Source: Lactobacillus crispatus (lineage in GTDB: Bacteria; Bacillota; Bacilli; Lactobacillales; Lactobacillaceae). Taken from it: a stretch of DNA of 64,000 nt. The stretch covers positions 2,170,001 to 2,234,000 of the forward strand of contig NZ_CP072197.1 in the NCBI RefSeq assembly GCF_018987235.1, in the 5' to 3' direction. This document shows positions 53,144 to 61,597 of this stretch, one piece after another. Position 1 is the first letter of the stretch. Each line of letters begins with the position of its first letter. A program made the position numbers and the translations under genes. The notes below the pieces were generated by a model. It searched no databases. It was not told the origin of the DNA and saw only the letters and a program-made list of their open reading frames with translations.

Positions 53144-54508
53144 ATGGAGAATAACGAAAAAATTATCCAAGAAAAGAAACGCGAAAAATTTATTAAAACT
53201 AAAAAGAATTACAAGCGTGCACCACTAATGTCAGTTCACTTAAGAGTGATGATGGCCGTTATCTTAGGTCAAATCGCCTGTGGCTATTCCCTGGGAATTA
53301 GTGGTACCGCTCTTTCTAATGCAGCTAAATATATCAACATTAGTGACTTCTGGACTGGATTAATTGGGGCTGGTGCTTTAATTGGCCTTGCTGGTAGTCT
53401 TTTGGTCGGTCGACTTTCTGATAAAATCGGTCGCCGTAAACTCTTAATGTGGAATATGTATATATTAGCTGCTTTTTCTTTATTACATCTAATAACCGCT
53501 AATTTTAGCTTAACCTTTATCCTCCGTATTGGAATTGGTTTAATGATTGCTGTTGACTATACTGTAGGGAATGCCTTGTTAACCGAATGGCTACCTAAGG
53601 GTGAAGACAGCAAGCGCCAGAGTCATTTATTAATCTACTGGACTATTGGTTTTATTTTGTCTTACCTAGCTGGTAGTTTTATCACTGGATTTGATAGTTA
53701 TACTTGGCAAATAATCTTAGCAACAAGTGCAGTACCTGCACTAGTAACTGCTATCTTCAGAAGTCTTTTCCCACTCCCTGCTTCACCAGGCTGGCTAGCA
53801 AGTAAGGGTAAGATTAAGACGGCCAACAAGGTCATTCGTAAGCACATGGGACGCAAATGGAGATTACCTGCCCGCTTTATGAAGCGGAATAAAAAGAAAA
53901 CGCCTAGAAATATTTCCTGGGCAATTTTATTTTCCAAGCAATATCTGCGACGTACTCTAGTAGGTGGGGTTTTCTATGCCTGCCAAGCCTTCTCATTTTT
54001 CGGTATTAGTATCTTCTTGCCAATTTTATTACAAAGCATGAATATCACTAGTGGAAATATCTCAGGAATTATCTACAATGGTGGGATGTTCATTGGTGTG
54101 CTAATCGGTACCTGGATCTTTAACAAGGTTAGCCGCCGCTTCTATCTTATCAGTAATTTTCTAATCTCAGGTCTGCTAATCGGCATTTTAGCAATAGTAC
54201 CTAACTTAAATTCAATACTTAAATTAGGTATTTTTACGTTATTTGCGATTATTTTATCAGCTGGTTTGATCCTAGATTATCCTTATCCGACTGAATTATT
54301 TGATCTGAAGGTACGAGCAACTGGTGTAGGTACTTGTATTACAATCAGCCGAATCGGGGCTGCCGCAGGGACTTTCTTATTGCCCGTCTTAACTAATGTG
54401 GGTGGTGCTAGCCTGGCAATGCTAGTTTGTGCGATTGTTTTACTCTTTGCCTTTATCGTTTGCCTCATCTGGGCACCGGAGACCTCACCCCAATTTATGA
54501 AAAAATAA
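53144..54508 (+). CDS. MFS transporter (sugar-porter-like)
   Basis: A 454-residue protein with 12 predicted helices and the MFS loop motif GRLSDKIGRRKLL between helices 2 and 3. In-frame sequence upstream of ATG 53144 contains a stop, so this is the first possible ATG. It resembles metabolite:H+ symporters or sugar porters; the substrate is unknown. Confidence 0.88.
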   Translation: MENNEKIIQEKKREKFIKTKKNYKRAPLMSVHLRVMMAVILGQIACGYSLGISGTALSNAAKYINISDFWTGLIGAGALIGLAGSLLVGRLSDKIGRRKLLMWNMYILAAFSLLHLITANFSLTFILRIGIGLMIAVDYTVGNALLTEWLPKGEDSKRQSHLLIYWTIGFILSYLAGSFITGFDSYTWQIILATSAVPALVTAIFRSLFPLPASPGWLASKGKIKTANKVIRKHMGRKWRLPARFMKRNKKKTPRNISWAILFSKQYLRRTLVGGVFYACQAFSFFGISIFLPILLQSMNITSGNISGIIYNGGMFIGVLIGTWIFNKVSRRFYLISNFLISGLLIGILAIVPNLNSILKLGIFTLFAIILSAGLILDYPYPTELFDLKVRATGVGTCITISRIGAAAGTFLLPVLTNVGGASLAMLVCAIVLLFAFIVCLIWAPETSPQFMKK

Positions 54509-54528
54509 AATAATCAATATTCTACACA

Positions 54529-54563
54529 AAAAGACAGATTACATATGATGCAATCTGTCTTTT
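54529..54563. terminator. Bidirectional terminator
   Basis: The perfect 12-bp stem AAAAGACAGATT / AATCTGTCTTTT. Confidence 0.92.
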
Positions 54564-54564
54564 C

Positions 54565-54717
54565 TTATTTCTTATCTTTTTTCTTCTTGTCCTTAGAATC
54601 CTTATTTAATAATTCTTCTGGATCCTTATGCTTAGGCGTCTTCTTTGGATCTGGTACAGTCGCAAAGCGATCAAGCATCTTCTGTAAGTTATTAGGGTTG
54701 TCAAAAGTTAATCCCAT
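54565..54717 (-). CDS. Small charged protein of 50 residues (SPJ_0845-like)
   Basis: A leftward frame of 50 codons starts MGLTFDNPNNLQKMLDRFA and ends in a lysine-rich tail (DKKKKDKK). AAAGGAAG seven bases upstream is a good ribosome site, and the gene ends at a terminator. It resembles the tiny SPJ_0845 family of lactic acid bacteria, whose function is unknown. The overlapping plus-strand frame is not coding. Confidence 0.7.
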   Translation of the reverse strand: MGLTFDNPNNLQKMLDRFATVPDPKKTPKHKDPEELLNKDSKDKKKKDKK

Positions 54718-54777
54718 AAAACATCTTCCTTTCGTTTTCTCAATTATATTAAAATTTCAATTCAAATGACAATAATT

Positions 54778-55887
54778 TTAACCCTCATTATCAATAAATT
54801 GTTGCATCTTAATCATTTCTGAACCAGCCAGATCAACACTAATTAAATCACTATAATCATGATCGCTAGTATCTCCTAAACCATATTCAGTTACAATTTT
54901 TAGGTCGAAGCCACTATCAGAGCGATCTTCAATTAAGCCTAACCGATCAGGATAATGATAAATTGAATCACTAATTTTCACTATTTGATCTTCGGGCCAA
55001 TTATCAATAATTTCTGCCGGTGACTGAATTTCATCCCGTAATTTAACTGAACGCTCCAGCCTGTCCGGATCAAAACTGCCATTATTTTTTTGCCATTGAA
55101 CTAAAAAATTAAAGAAGAGCAAGCGCTCGGAATCTTCAGTAATATGCGTTATATGGCTCCTAGCAATCACTGCAATTGATTCAACCTGCCCTAACTCATT
55201 GATGCTCTCGAATACCAGATTATCATCGTCATACTTGAGTACTTTACCAATAGCAAAACTACCATATTGATCATCAAAGGTATAATCAAAATAAATTTCA
55301 ACCAGATCCAAGTCGTTAGTGAATTCTTGCTTCTGTGATTGCCGCAAATATTGGGTAAATAAGCGATTATCAATGGCATTAGTGTCGACACAAACAATAT
55401 CGTCAAGTGGTATAACGGTGGCATAATGCTCTAAAGTTAATTCATTGCGTTCTAAAATACGCACCTCTTGCTGATCAAGTTGAGTAATTAAGCCAGTGTA
55501 AGTAGCACCTGTATTCACCTCAAAAGTTGTAAAAGGTTGCGCGTCAGCTACGTTAATCAGTAAATCATGCAGATTAGTAAAATCCCAGGCTAACACTGTC
55601 TTATTTAATTGCTCTAGGTTAAATGAATCCTTAACTTGGGTAATCATATAATAGCGTAGATTAGGCGTATCGTCTTCAATCTTAGCTACTTGATCTTCTT
55701 TAATAAAGACGATTCCACCTAAATTACCGCCTTGATCGATTGATTCAAAGGTAATCCAGCCATGATGTTGCGTGATAATGCGGCCAATATAGTAAGAATT
55801 TGCATCAACTACCGTAATACTTGAATCCCCATCTAAGTTATATTTTTCTTGATCAGCCTTAAGCGTGATTTGTACAAGTTTATTCAA
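54778..55887 (-). CDS. Uncharacterised four-repeat beta-rich protein
   Basis: A 369-residue soluble acidic protein. Four segments share a pattern of the type YxGxIxxxxxxxxxFESIxxxGxxxxIxxIxxxxIxxI (starting near residues 32, 128, 212 and 316; for example GRIITQHHGWITFESIDQGG and GKVLKYDDDNLVFESINELG). Each resembles a small Sm-like or RNA/DNA-binding beta barrel. No family is recognised. It lies alone between the small gene and the SLAP gene. Confidence 0.72.
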   Translation of the reverse strand: MNKLVQITLKADQEKYNLDGDSSITVVDANSYYIGRIITQHHGWITFESIDQGGNLGGIVFIKEDQVAKIEDDTPNLRYYMITQVKDSFNLEQLNKTVLAWDFTNLHDLLINVADAQPFTTFEVNTGATYTGLITQLDQQEVRILERNELTLEHYATVIPLDDIVCVDTNAIDNRLFTQYLRQSQKQEFTNDLDLVEIYFDYTFDDQYGSFAIGKVLKYDDDNLVFESINELGQVESIAVIARSHITHITEDSERLLFFNFLVQWQKNNGSFDPDRLERSVKLRDEIQSPAEIIDNWPEDQIVKISDSIYHYPDRLGLIEDRSDSGFDLKIVTEYGLGDTSDHDYSDLISVDLAGSEMIKMQQFIDNEG

Positions 55888-55950
55888 TTTTTCGCCCCCT
55901 CTTTTTTCTTCCGTGAATTTAATTGTCGCCTAATCATTATTTTTCTGCAA

Positions 55951-55980
55951 GAAAAAAGAAGATGGTTTAGCCATCTTCTA
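55951..55980 (-). terminator. Terminator of the SLAP-domain gene
   Basis: AGAAGATGG / CCATCTTCT with T6 on the minus strand. Confidence 0.88.
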
Positions 55981-56020
55981 ATATTGAGTTAATTCTGTAG
56001 AATTTTGGAGCTAACGAATA

Positions 56021-57154
56021 TTACTTCTTTTTTGCAGCTGCCTCAGCTTCTGCTGCTGTGTTTGAAGGGGTTAACGAAGTACTGTTTGGATCAAAACGCA
56101 CATCGCTTGCTTTTACATAACCATCAGCAAATTGGACTTCACCTTGATTACTATAGACAGATTTACCAACTAAGTGATAAAACAGTTCTGCCTTATTTTC
56201 ACTTGGTACCCAGATGTAAAGCAACTTATTTACCTTGTATCTTCCACCTTGTTTTCTAACTTGATCGCCCTTGAAGTCAATCTTGTTTCCGTTAGCATCA
56301 TAGATATCAGTTGGCTTAATAAATTGAATTAGTGATTTTTTAGTATGATAATAATTTTGAACTGGAATATCTTTAGCAGCTTTAACATTGAAATTATAAA
56401 TCCAATAATCAGTTCCCTTAATATGATAGATTGCTAATTCGTTGTCATCGTCACCATCTCTACCAGTATCAGCACGTGTCCCTTGCTCTAAACGATCCAC
56501 TGTAAACTTATCACCTTGTTTTGCGTATTTTCCTGAAGGCTGAACTGCATCTTTATCAGGTACTTCAACAAAAAGAGCAGCACGTTTATCAGTTACAGTA
56601 ACAGTCGTTTCTTCTGATTTAGTTGTTTGAGACGAAGAAGAACTAGTGTTGTTATTTGTATTAACACTAATTACAGGACCTAAATTATAAGACTTAATGT
56701 ACTGTTTATTAGGTCCACCTATTCTAAAGTAATGCTTTCCGTTCTTAAATTTGTATGAACCACCATAAGTCGTGATAGTTTCACCCTTATACAATTTCCA
56801 ACGGTTATTGTAAGATGTTCTGCCAGTTGAGGTACGATAAATGTAAGTATTATGAGTAATCTTACGTGTTACACCATCAATGTTGGTAGCCTTTATGTAT
56901 TGATCCTTGCCGCTTACTTTATAGTAAAGCGAGCCGTCAATTTTTACAGGGTTGCTTTCAACAGTGACATATTGATAGGCATTGTATTTTACACCTGTGC
57001 TGTTACCATCCTTGTCGTAAGCTAAAGCAGTATGCATAACTGCTTTAGTCGTAGCAGCTTGTACTTCATTAGTTGTATTAGTCAAAACAGCCAAGGGTGC
57101 AACTGTCATTAATGCAGCTGCAGAAATTAATGCAATCTTATTTTTCTTCATCAT
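56021..57154 (-). CDS. SLAP-domain surface protein
   Basis: A 377-residue exported protein. A signal peptide (cleavage expected after VQA) is followed by two SLAP-like repeats (SLYYKVSGKDQYIKATNIDG; KHYFRIGGPNKQYIKSYNLG), a Ser/Thr/Asn linker, and a second beta-rich half with two more such units. Its low-complexity tail is AAEAEAAAKKK. SLAP domains attach proteins non-covalently to the cell wall of acidophilus-group lactobacilli. AAAGG before ATG 57154 sets the start. Confidence 0.88.
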   Translation of the reverse strand: MMKKNKIALISAAALMTVAPLAVLTNTTNEVQAATTKAVMHTALAYDKDGNSTGVKYNAYQYVTVESNPVKIDGSLYYKVSGKDQYIKATNIDGVTRKITHNTYIYRTSTGRTSYNNRWKLYKGETITTYGGSYKFKNGKHYFRIGGPNKQYIKSYNLGPVISVNTNNNTSSSSSQTTKSEETTVTVTDKRAALFVEVPDKDAVQPSGKYAKQGDKFTVDRLEQGTRADTGRDGDDDNELAIYHIKGTDYWIYNFNVKAAKDIPVQNYYHTKKSLIQFIKPTDIYDANGNKIDFKGDQVRKQGGRYKVNKLLYIWVPSENKAELFYHLVGKSVYSNQGEVQFADGYVKASDVRFDPNSTSLTPSNTAAEAEAAAKKK

Positions 57155-57211
57155 AATCATCCTTTTCAAATCTCTACACTGCTATTATATTCTCTAAAGC
57201 TAATTAAAGCA

Positions 57212-57249
57212 TTAAAAAGAGCATCAAATCGTATCGATTTAATGCTCTA
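57212..57249 (-). terminator. Terminator
   Basis: AGAGCAT and AAATCG arms pair with CGATTT and ATGCTCT around TAT, with T5 on the minus strand. It lies downstream of the ClC gene and the remnant below. Confidence 0.7.
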
Positions 57250-57269
57250 AATTAATTATTCAACTAAAA

Positions 57270-57440
57270 CTATTCGTTCCAGCTTACCTCATAGATCTTG
57301 TTAGAAATGGTCTTGTTCTTACCGCCAACAGTCTTGTGGTATGCCACAGTTAAGTAGCAGTGATTTTCATTAAGAATTTGAATACTTTGTGAAATAAAAT
57401 CGTACACAAAAACCCATAATGTAGTGAGAGTAACGATCTT
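57270..57440 (-). pseudogene. Open C-terminal remnant after the ClC gene, unknown family
   Basis: Directly after the ClC stop codon, 56 codons stay open in the same frame to TAG at 57270. The tail reads like protein (YLTVAYHKTVGGKNKTISNK, then IYEVSWNE). There is no ATG and no ribosome site. It is probably the 3' remnant of a lost gene; a read-through extension of the channel is less likely. Confidence 0.35.
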
Positions 57441-57443
57441 TTT

Positions 57444-59003
57444 CTATCCATCCAGCTCGACGCCCTGCAGCTGTTTCATTTTACTATAAACCGCGCCACG
57501 TTGACTTGAATCAAACTCCAGAATAAGCATATCTCCGCCGCGAATTACCGTTTGACCATTTGGTATGATCTCATCCACATCACGGTGAATTGTTCTTACC
57601 CTAGTATCAACTGGCCATTGAACCTCAGAAATGGTTTTATCAACCAGTCTACTGCTCTCATAGACTGGCAGAGCCATTGTATCAGCCTGACCAGTATAGT
57701 TAGCTTTGTGGTCACTACTCTTGTCCATAGCGGCTGCGAGCAAGCCATAAATTGGTTTCCCGCCAAGCAGTTCATCAACTAACAAAGCAATAAAAGCAAC
57801 TACAGCTAGCGGCATTAAGTGAAGTAAGGATCCGACCATTTCGGTAATCAAGATAATTGCCGTAAACGGGGCCCGAATAATTGCCGCAAAATAACCAGCC
57901 ATTGAGAAAATCACTAGGTTAACTACTAAACGCTGCGGTAACAAGCCTAACTGTACCATCATCAGTCCATAAGTTGCACCAATCAAAGCGCCCATTGTCA
58001 AAATTGGCAGGAAGATACCACTAGGAAGACCTGAATCATAAGCAACAATGGAGAAAACAATTCTCATGACATAATAGAAGGCTAGCATCCCTACAATGCC
58101 CCAACCTGTTTTAGTGATTATATTCGGCAATGCCAGAATTAACCGATTACCTGGACCGGTGATTAATGGCCAAAAGTAAGCAATCGGGATTAATATTGCC
58201 AAAGGAATAAGTCCATGCAGCCAACGAGGTAAAATGGTGATTTTAGCATAGACCTTCTTTAAACTAAATAAACCAACTTTATATAAATGACCCAATAAGC
58301 CTAATAAAATCCCTAAGATAAGCAAGTGCCAGTACAACGAAATCGGAAATGAATAGTTATATTGAATTGCTAGGGCGTGACGAATGCCAAACAAGTTTGA
58401 AACGACAAAGTTTGAAGCAATTGCGCCAGCTAAAGCATTCATCCAAACTAATGGTGAAAAGTTATGGAATACTTCTTCTAAGACAAACAAGGCACCACTC
58501 AAAGGAGCGCCAAAAGCGGCAGACAAACCACTTGAAGCCCCTGTTGCAAGCAGAATTCTAGTTTTTAATTTGTTCTGCTTGCATCCCTGAGCAACACCTT
58601 GACCAATTGTCGAGCCCAGCTGCAATGATGGTCCTTCTGGTCCTAGGAATAGCCCTGTGCCGATAACCAAGATACCACCGATTAATTTCCGCCATAAAAT
58701 TGGAAACCATTGTAGTGATAGCTTCCCTTGCAGTTGCAATTTTACTTCTGGAATACCAGAACCACCAACATGGGGATATTGTTTAACAAAATAACCAGCA
58801 ATTACCGCTACCGCAATAAAGCCAATGATAATCGCAATAAACCACAACGGATTCTGGTGCGCTAATTGAAACAAGTATAACCAAAAACCAGATGTCTTTT
58901 CGATTCCAAATCTAAATAAACCAACTACTACGCCGGTACATATTCCGACAAGTAGTGCTTGGAGCAACAGTTTAATATTAGTTCTGTTTGCCTCGTCTTT
59001 CAT
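57444..59003 (-). CDS. ClC-family chloride channel or H+/Cl- antiporter with TrkA-C domain
   Basis: A 519-residue protein. ClC motifs are GGSGIPEV, FLGPEGPSLQLG (with the gating Glu) and DSGLPSGIFLPI. About ten to twelve helices are followed by a cytoplasmic TrkA-C domain (about 430-519; RTIHRDVDEIIPNGQTVIRG). GGGAG before ATG 59003 sets the start; the frame opens at 59036. It may carry chloride or fluoride or assist acid resistance. Confidence 0.92.
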   Translation of the reverse strand: MKDEANRTNIKLLLQALLVGICTGVVVGLFRFGIEKTSGFWLYLFQLAHQNPLWFIAIIIGFIAVAVIAGYFVKQYPHVGGSGIPEVKLQLQGKLSLQWFPILWRKLIGGILVIGTGLFLGPEGPSLQLGSTIGQGVAQGCKQNKLKTRILLATGASSGLSAAFGAPLSGALFVLEEVFHNFSPLVWMNALAGAIASNFVVSNLFGIRHALAIQYNYSFPISLYWHLLILGILLGLLGHLYKVGLFSLKKVYAKITILPRWLHGLIPLAILIPIAYFWPLITGPGNRLILALPNIITKTGWGIVGMLAFYYVMRIVFSIVAYDSGLPSGIFLPILTMGALIGATYGLMMVQLGLLPQRLVVNLVIFSMAGYFAAIIRAPFTAIILITEMVGSLLHLMPLAVVAFIALLVDELLGGKPIYGLLAAAMDKSSDHKANYTGQADTMALPVYESSRLVDKTISEVQWPVDTRVRTIHRDVDEIIPNGQTVIRGGDMLILEFDSSQRGAVYSKMKQLQGVELDG

Positions 59004-59051
59004 TACTTTCTCCCTCACAATAAAAAAACGTGTCACAAACTATTGTACACT

Positions 59052-59086
59052 AAAAAGCCAGCTAGAATTGTTCTAACTGACCTTTT
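59052..59086 (-). terminator. Terminator of gnd
   Basis: On the minus strand GGTCAGTTAGAA pairs with TTCTAGCTGGC (with G-U pairs) and TTTTTAG follows. Confidence 0.75.
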
Positions 59087-59101
59087 GTTTCATGTGAAAC
59101 T
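59086..59101. other. parS-like site
   Basis: The minus strand reads AGTTTCACATGAAACA, identical to the site at 48331. It lies next to the gnd stop codon. Confidence 0.4.
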
Positions 59102-59103
59102 AA

Positions 59104-60507
59104 TTATTTTTCTTCATACCATTCGGTGTGGAAGACGCCTTCACGATCATTTCTAAGGTAAGTGTGCGCACCGAAGTAGTCACGTTGTCCTTGGATCATA
59201 TTAGCTGGCAAGTTTGGATTAAAGATTGATTCCAACCAGTTAAGAGCTGCGCTCAAAGTTGGAGTTGGCACACCACACTTAGTAGCAAACTCAACTGATT
59301 TACGCAAAGCTGGCAAGTTTTCCTTCATCAAGCCGCGGAAATAATCGTCTTGGAATAGGTTCATTAGCTTGCCGTTCTTGTCATAGGCTTTTTCAATATC
59401 CTTAAGCATTGCGGAACGAATGATACAACCTGCTTCCCAATCTTGAGCAATTGACTTGTATCTTAAGTCCCAATCATAAGCTTCAGCAGCCATTGTCAAT
59501 TGTTGGAAACCTTGAGCATAGGCAACAGCTTGGGCTAATTGCAATGATTTTTCGAATACGTCAACCATATCATCAGGAATTTCACCATTGTATTCAAACT
59601 TAGTTGGTTTAACGCCCTTTTCAATTGTCAAGTGTGCTTGCTTACTCATGAAACGTGCCATTACAGCCTCGGCTACCACCGTTACAGGAGCGCCAAGTGC
59701 AACACCATCTTCGAGCATCCAGTTACCAGTACCTTTGTATGAAGCAACGTTCAAAATGTGATCGATTACGTGATCTGGCGTTAAATCATCTTTTTGTGCC
59801 AAAACCTTTGAAGTGATTTCGCTAAGATATGCTTCTACCTTACCATGATTCCATTTATCAAAAATTTCTGACATTTCATCATCGCTCTTGTGAGCAACGT
59901 CACGGAGTAAGTTGTAAACTTCTGAAAATTCCTGCATAATACCGTATTCGATACCATTGTGCACCATTTTGACATAGTGACCAGCACCTTCAGGTCCCAT
60001 GTAGTAGACACATGGCTTGCCTTCAGTATTCTTAGCGGCAATAGCTTCAAGAATTGGAGCAACTTCCTTATAGGCTGGTTCATCACCACCTGGCATCAAA
60101 GCTGGACCATTCAAGGCACCCTCTTCACCACCGGAAACACCCATACCAATAAAATGAATGCCGTGCTTTTCCATTTCGTGGAAACGACGGTTAGTATCGT
60201 GATAATTTGAGTTACCACCATCGATTAAAATATCGCCTTTATCCAAAAGCGGCAGCAATTTTTGCAAAGTTTGGTCCACTGGATCGCCTGCCATAATTTG
60301 AATCAAAATCTTGCGTGGCTTTTCAAGTGAGTTTACGAACTCTTCCCAGGTGTAGCAAGGCTTTAATTTATCATCTTCATATTTTGCGAAAGCATCAACT
60401 TCAGGTTTATCAATTGAGAAACCTGATACGGAGAAGCCGTGATTTCTAACATTCAAAGCAAGGTTTTTGCCCATAACAGACAAACCGATAACGCCGAATT
60501 GTTGCAT
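59104..60507 (-). CDS. gnd: 6-phosphogluconate dehydrogenase (decarboxylating)
   Basis: A 467-residue NADP-dependent enzyme of the pentose phosphate pathway. Blocks are QQFGVIGLSVMGKNLALN (nucleotide fold), GMGVSGGEEGALNGPALMPGG (split here as GMGVSGGEEGA and LNGPALMPGG) and KMVHNGIEYG (catalytic Lys region). It makes ribulose-5-P, CO2 and NADPH. ATG 60507 gives the typical N-terminus; ATG 60525 overlaps the GGAGG ribosome site. Confidence 0.96.
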   Translation of the reverse strand: MQQFGVIGLSVMGKNLALNVRNHGFSVSGFSIDKPEVDAFAKYEDDKLKPCYTWEEFVNSLEKPRKILIQIMAGDPVDQTLQKLLPLLDKGDILIDGGNSNYHDTNRRFHEMEKHGIHFIGMGVSGGEEGALNGPALMPGGDEPAYKEVAPILEAIAAKNTEGKPCVYYMGPEGAGHYVKMVHNGIEYGIMQEFSEVYNLLRDVAHKSDDEMSEIFDKWNHGKVEAYLSEITSKVLAQKDDLTPDHVIDHILNVASYKGTGNWMLEDGVALGAPVTVVAEAVMARFMSKQAHLTIEKGVKPTKFEYNGEIPDDMVDVFEKSLQLAQAVAYAQGFQQLTMAAEAYDWDLRYKSIAQDWEAGCIIRSAMLKDIEKAYDKNGKLMNLFQDDYFRGLMKENLPALRKSVEFATKCGVPTPTLSAALNWLESIFNPNLPANMIQGQRDYFGAHTYLRNDREGVFHTEWYEEK

Positions 60508-60656
60508 GTTTAATAATTCCTCCATTAATCAAAATTCATCAAGTATTATTATACGTTCTAGCACGCAAAAAAGCGAAACCAAATGGTTCCACTTTTCAAT
60601 TCCGCTTAATAATCTTTTTGTTATTGGGCAAAAATGTTTCACACTAGTTTTAGACT

Positions 60657-60672
60657 TATTTCCTAGGAAATA
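60657..60672. repeat. Dispersed palindrome, perfect copy
   Basis: TATTTCCTAGGAAATA is self-complementary over 16 bp. It lies between the 3' remnant at 60679 and gnd. Confidence 0.6.
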
Positions 60673-60678
60673 TTGTTT

Positions 60679-60840
60679 CTATTGATCAATTCCCCAGAGC
60701 AAGATATTAAAGGCTAATGGTAATGTTAGCTTGGTAATATACCCTTCCTTTTTGGCCTGCTTTAAAGATGCTAGAACGAATTTACGTTGTTGACCCTTTA
60801 GTTTTTGGGCTGCTTTAACAGCTAAATTAAAGTCATGCTT
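60679..60840 (-). pseudogene. C-terminal remnant of an unknown gene
   Basis: A leftward frame without a start codon runs to TAG at 60679 and reads like a helical protein tail (KHDFNLAVKAAQKLKGQQRK, then YITKLTLPLAFNILLWGIDQ). It stays open back to 60924, inside the 3' end of the next gene but out of frame with it. A lost gene or a frameshifted extension of that gene are both possible. Confidence 0.4.
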
Positions 60841-61393
60841 ATTTTTTTCTAATTCTAGTAGCTCTAGCTTTTTTAGAAATCTTTTGCCATTTATAAGTTG
60901 GAAATTGAGCGGTAGCTCTCTTGCTTATTCTGTTAAGTGGTTTAACTACTCCTTGAAGTGCTTTGCTATTAAAAGCACAGTATTGCATACCAGGATTAGT
61001 AGTCCAGGTGCTATATTTGTTGTCTTTAGAAGTAATTAAATACATCAACGCACCGTTATGATGTTTAGCATATGCAATTTTTACCACTTTGAATTTAACA
61101 TTCTTCACCTTTTTAGGACTGATAGTATTTCCACTTCTAAATTCAGAGTCATTTAGCATTTTTTGATAACTATCTTTGCCCACTGAAATAGGTTGAGAAT
61201 CGGAGTTTACAGTTACAATGTAGCCCCACTTGCTAAGTCGAGGAATATTTTTAATTGTTATAGCTTTATCAAACTTAGCTACTACAGTTGAATTGCTGTT
61301 GTCTGCAGCGTTGGCAGTGACAGATGATGCTGAAAATAATGCTGCAAGTGAAGCAGTAGCAAGTAAACTAATTAGAGCCTTTTTAGATTTCAT
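60839..61393 (-). CDS. Secreted protein of unknown function
   Basis: A 184-residue protein with a clear signal peptide (ALISLLATASLAALFSASSV, cleavage expected after ANA). The mature part is basic, ending in many Lys and Arg (KISKKARATRIRKK), and predicted beta-rich. No SLAP or LPxTG anchor is convincing. The basic tail could bind the anionic cell wall. Confidence 0.75.
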   Translation of the reverse strand: MKSKKALISLLATASLAALFSASSVTANAADNSNSTVVAKFDKAITIKNIPRLSKWGYIVTVNSDSQPISVGKDSYQKMLNDSEFRSGNTISPKKVKNVKFKVVKIAYAKHHNGALMYLITSKDNKYSTWTTNPGMQYCAFNSKALQGVVKPLNRISKRATAQFPTYKWQKISKKARATRIRKK

Positions 61394-61522
61394 AATTTAG
61401 CCTCTTTTTACACATAGCGCTTATTGGCTAATAAGCATTAATTCATATCCAACACTATCTATTATAAGCATCTGTATTTCATTTATTAGCTATCTATGTT
61501 TAAAATCATATATAAAATAAGG

Positions 61523-61540
61523 ATATTTCCCAAGAAATAT
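61523..61540. repeat. Dispersed palindrome copy (one mismatch)
   Basis: ATATTTCCCAAGAAATAT lies between the secreted protein gene and the pox terminator. Confidence 0.5.
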
Positions 61541-61550
61541 CAATCCCAAC

Positions 61551-61581
61551 AAAAAAAGCGGGACAAACGTCTCGCTTTTTC
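61551..61581 (-). terminator. Terminator of pox
   Basis: On the minus strand AAAAGCGAGAC pairs with GTCCCGCTTTT and a T run follows. Confidence 0.85.
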
Positions 61582-61597
61582 AGGTTACTCAACCAAA

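Noticed and set aside
54545..54769. Rightward 74-codon frame
   Set aside because: It is the complement of the small leftward gene at 54565-54717, which has the better ribosome site and composition; the plus frame is rich in Phe, Leu and Ser as expected from the complement of a Lys/Asp-rich gene.
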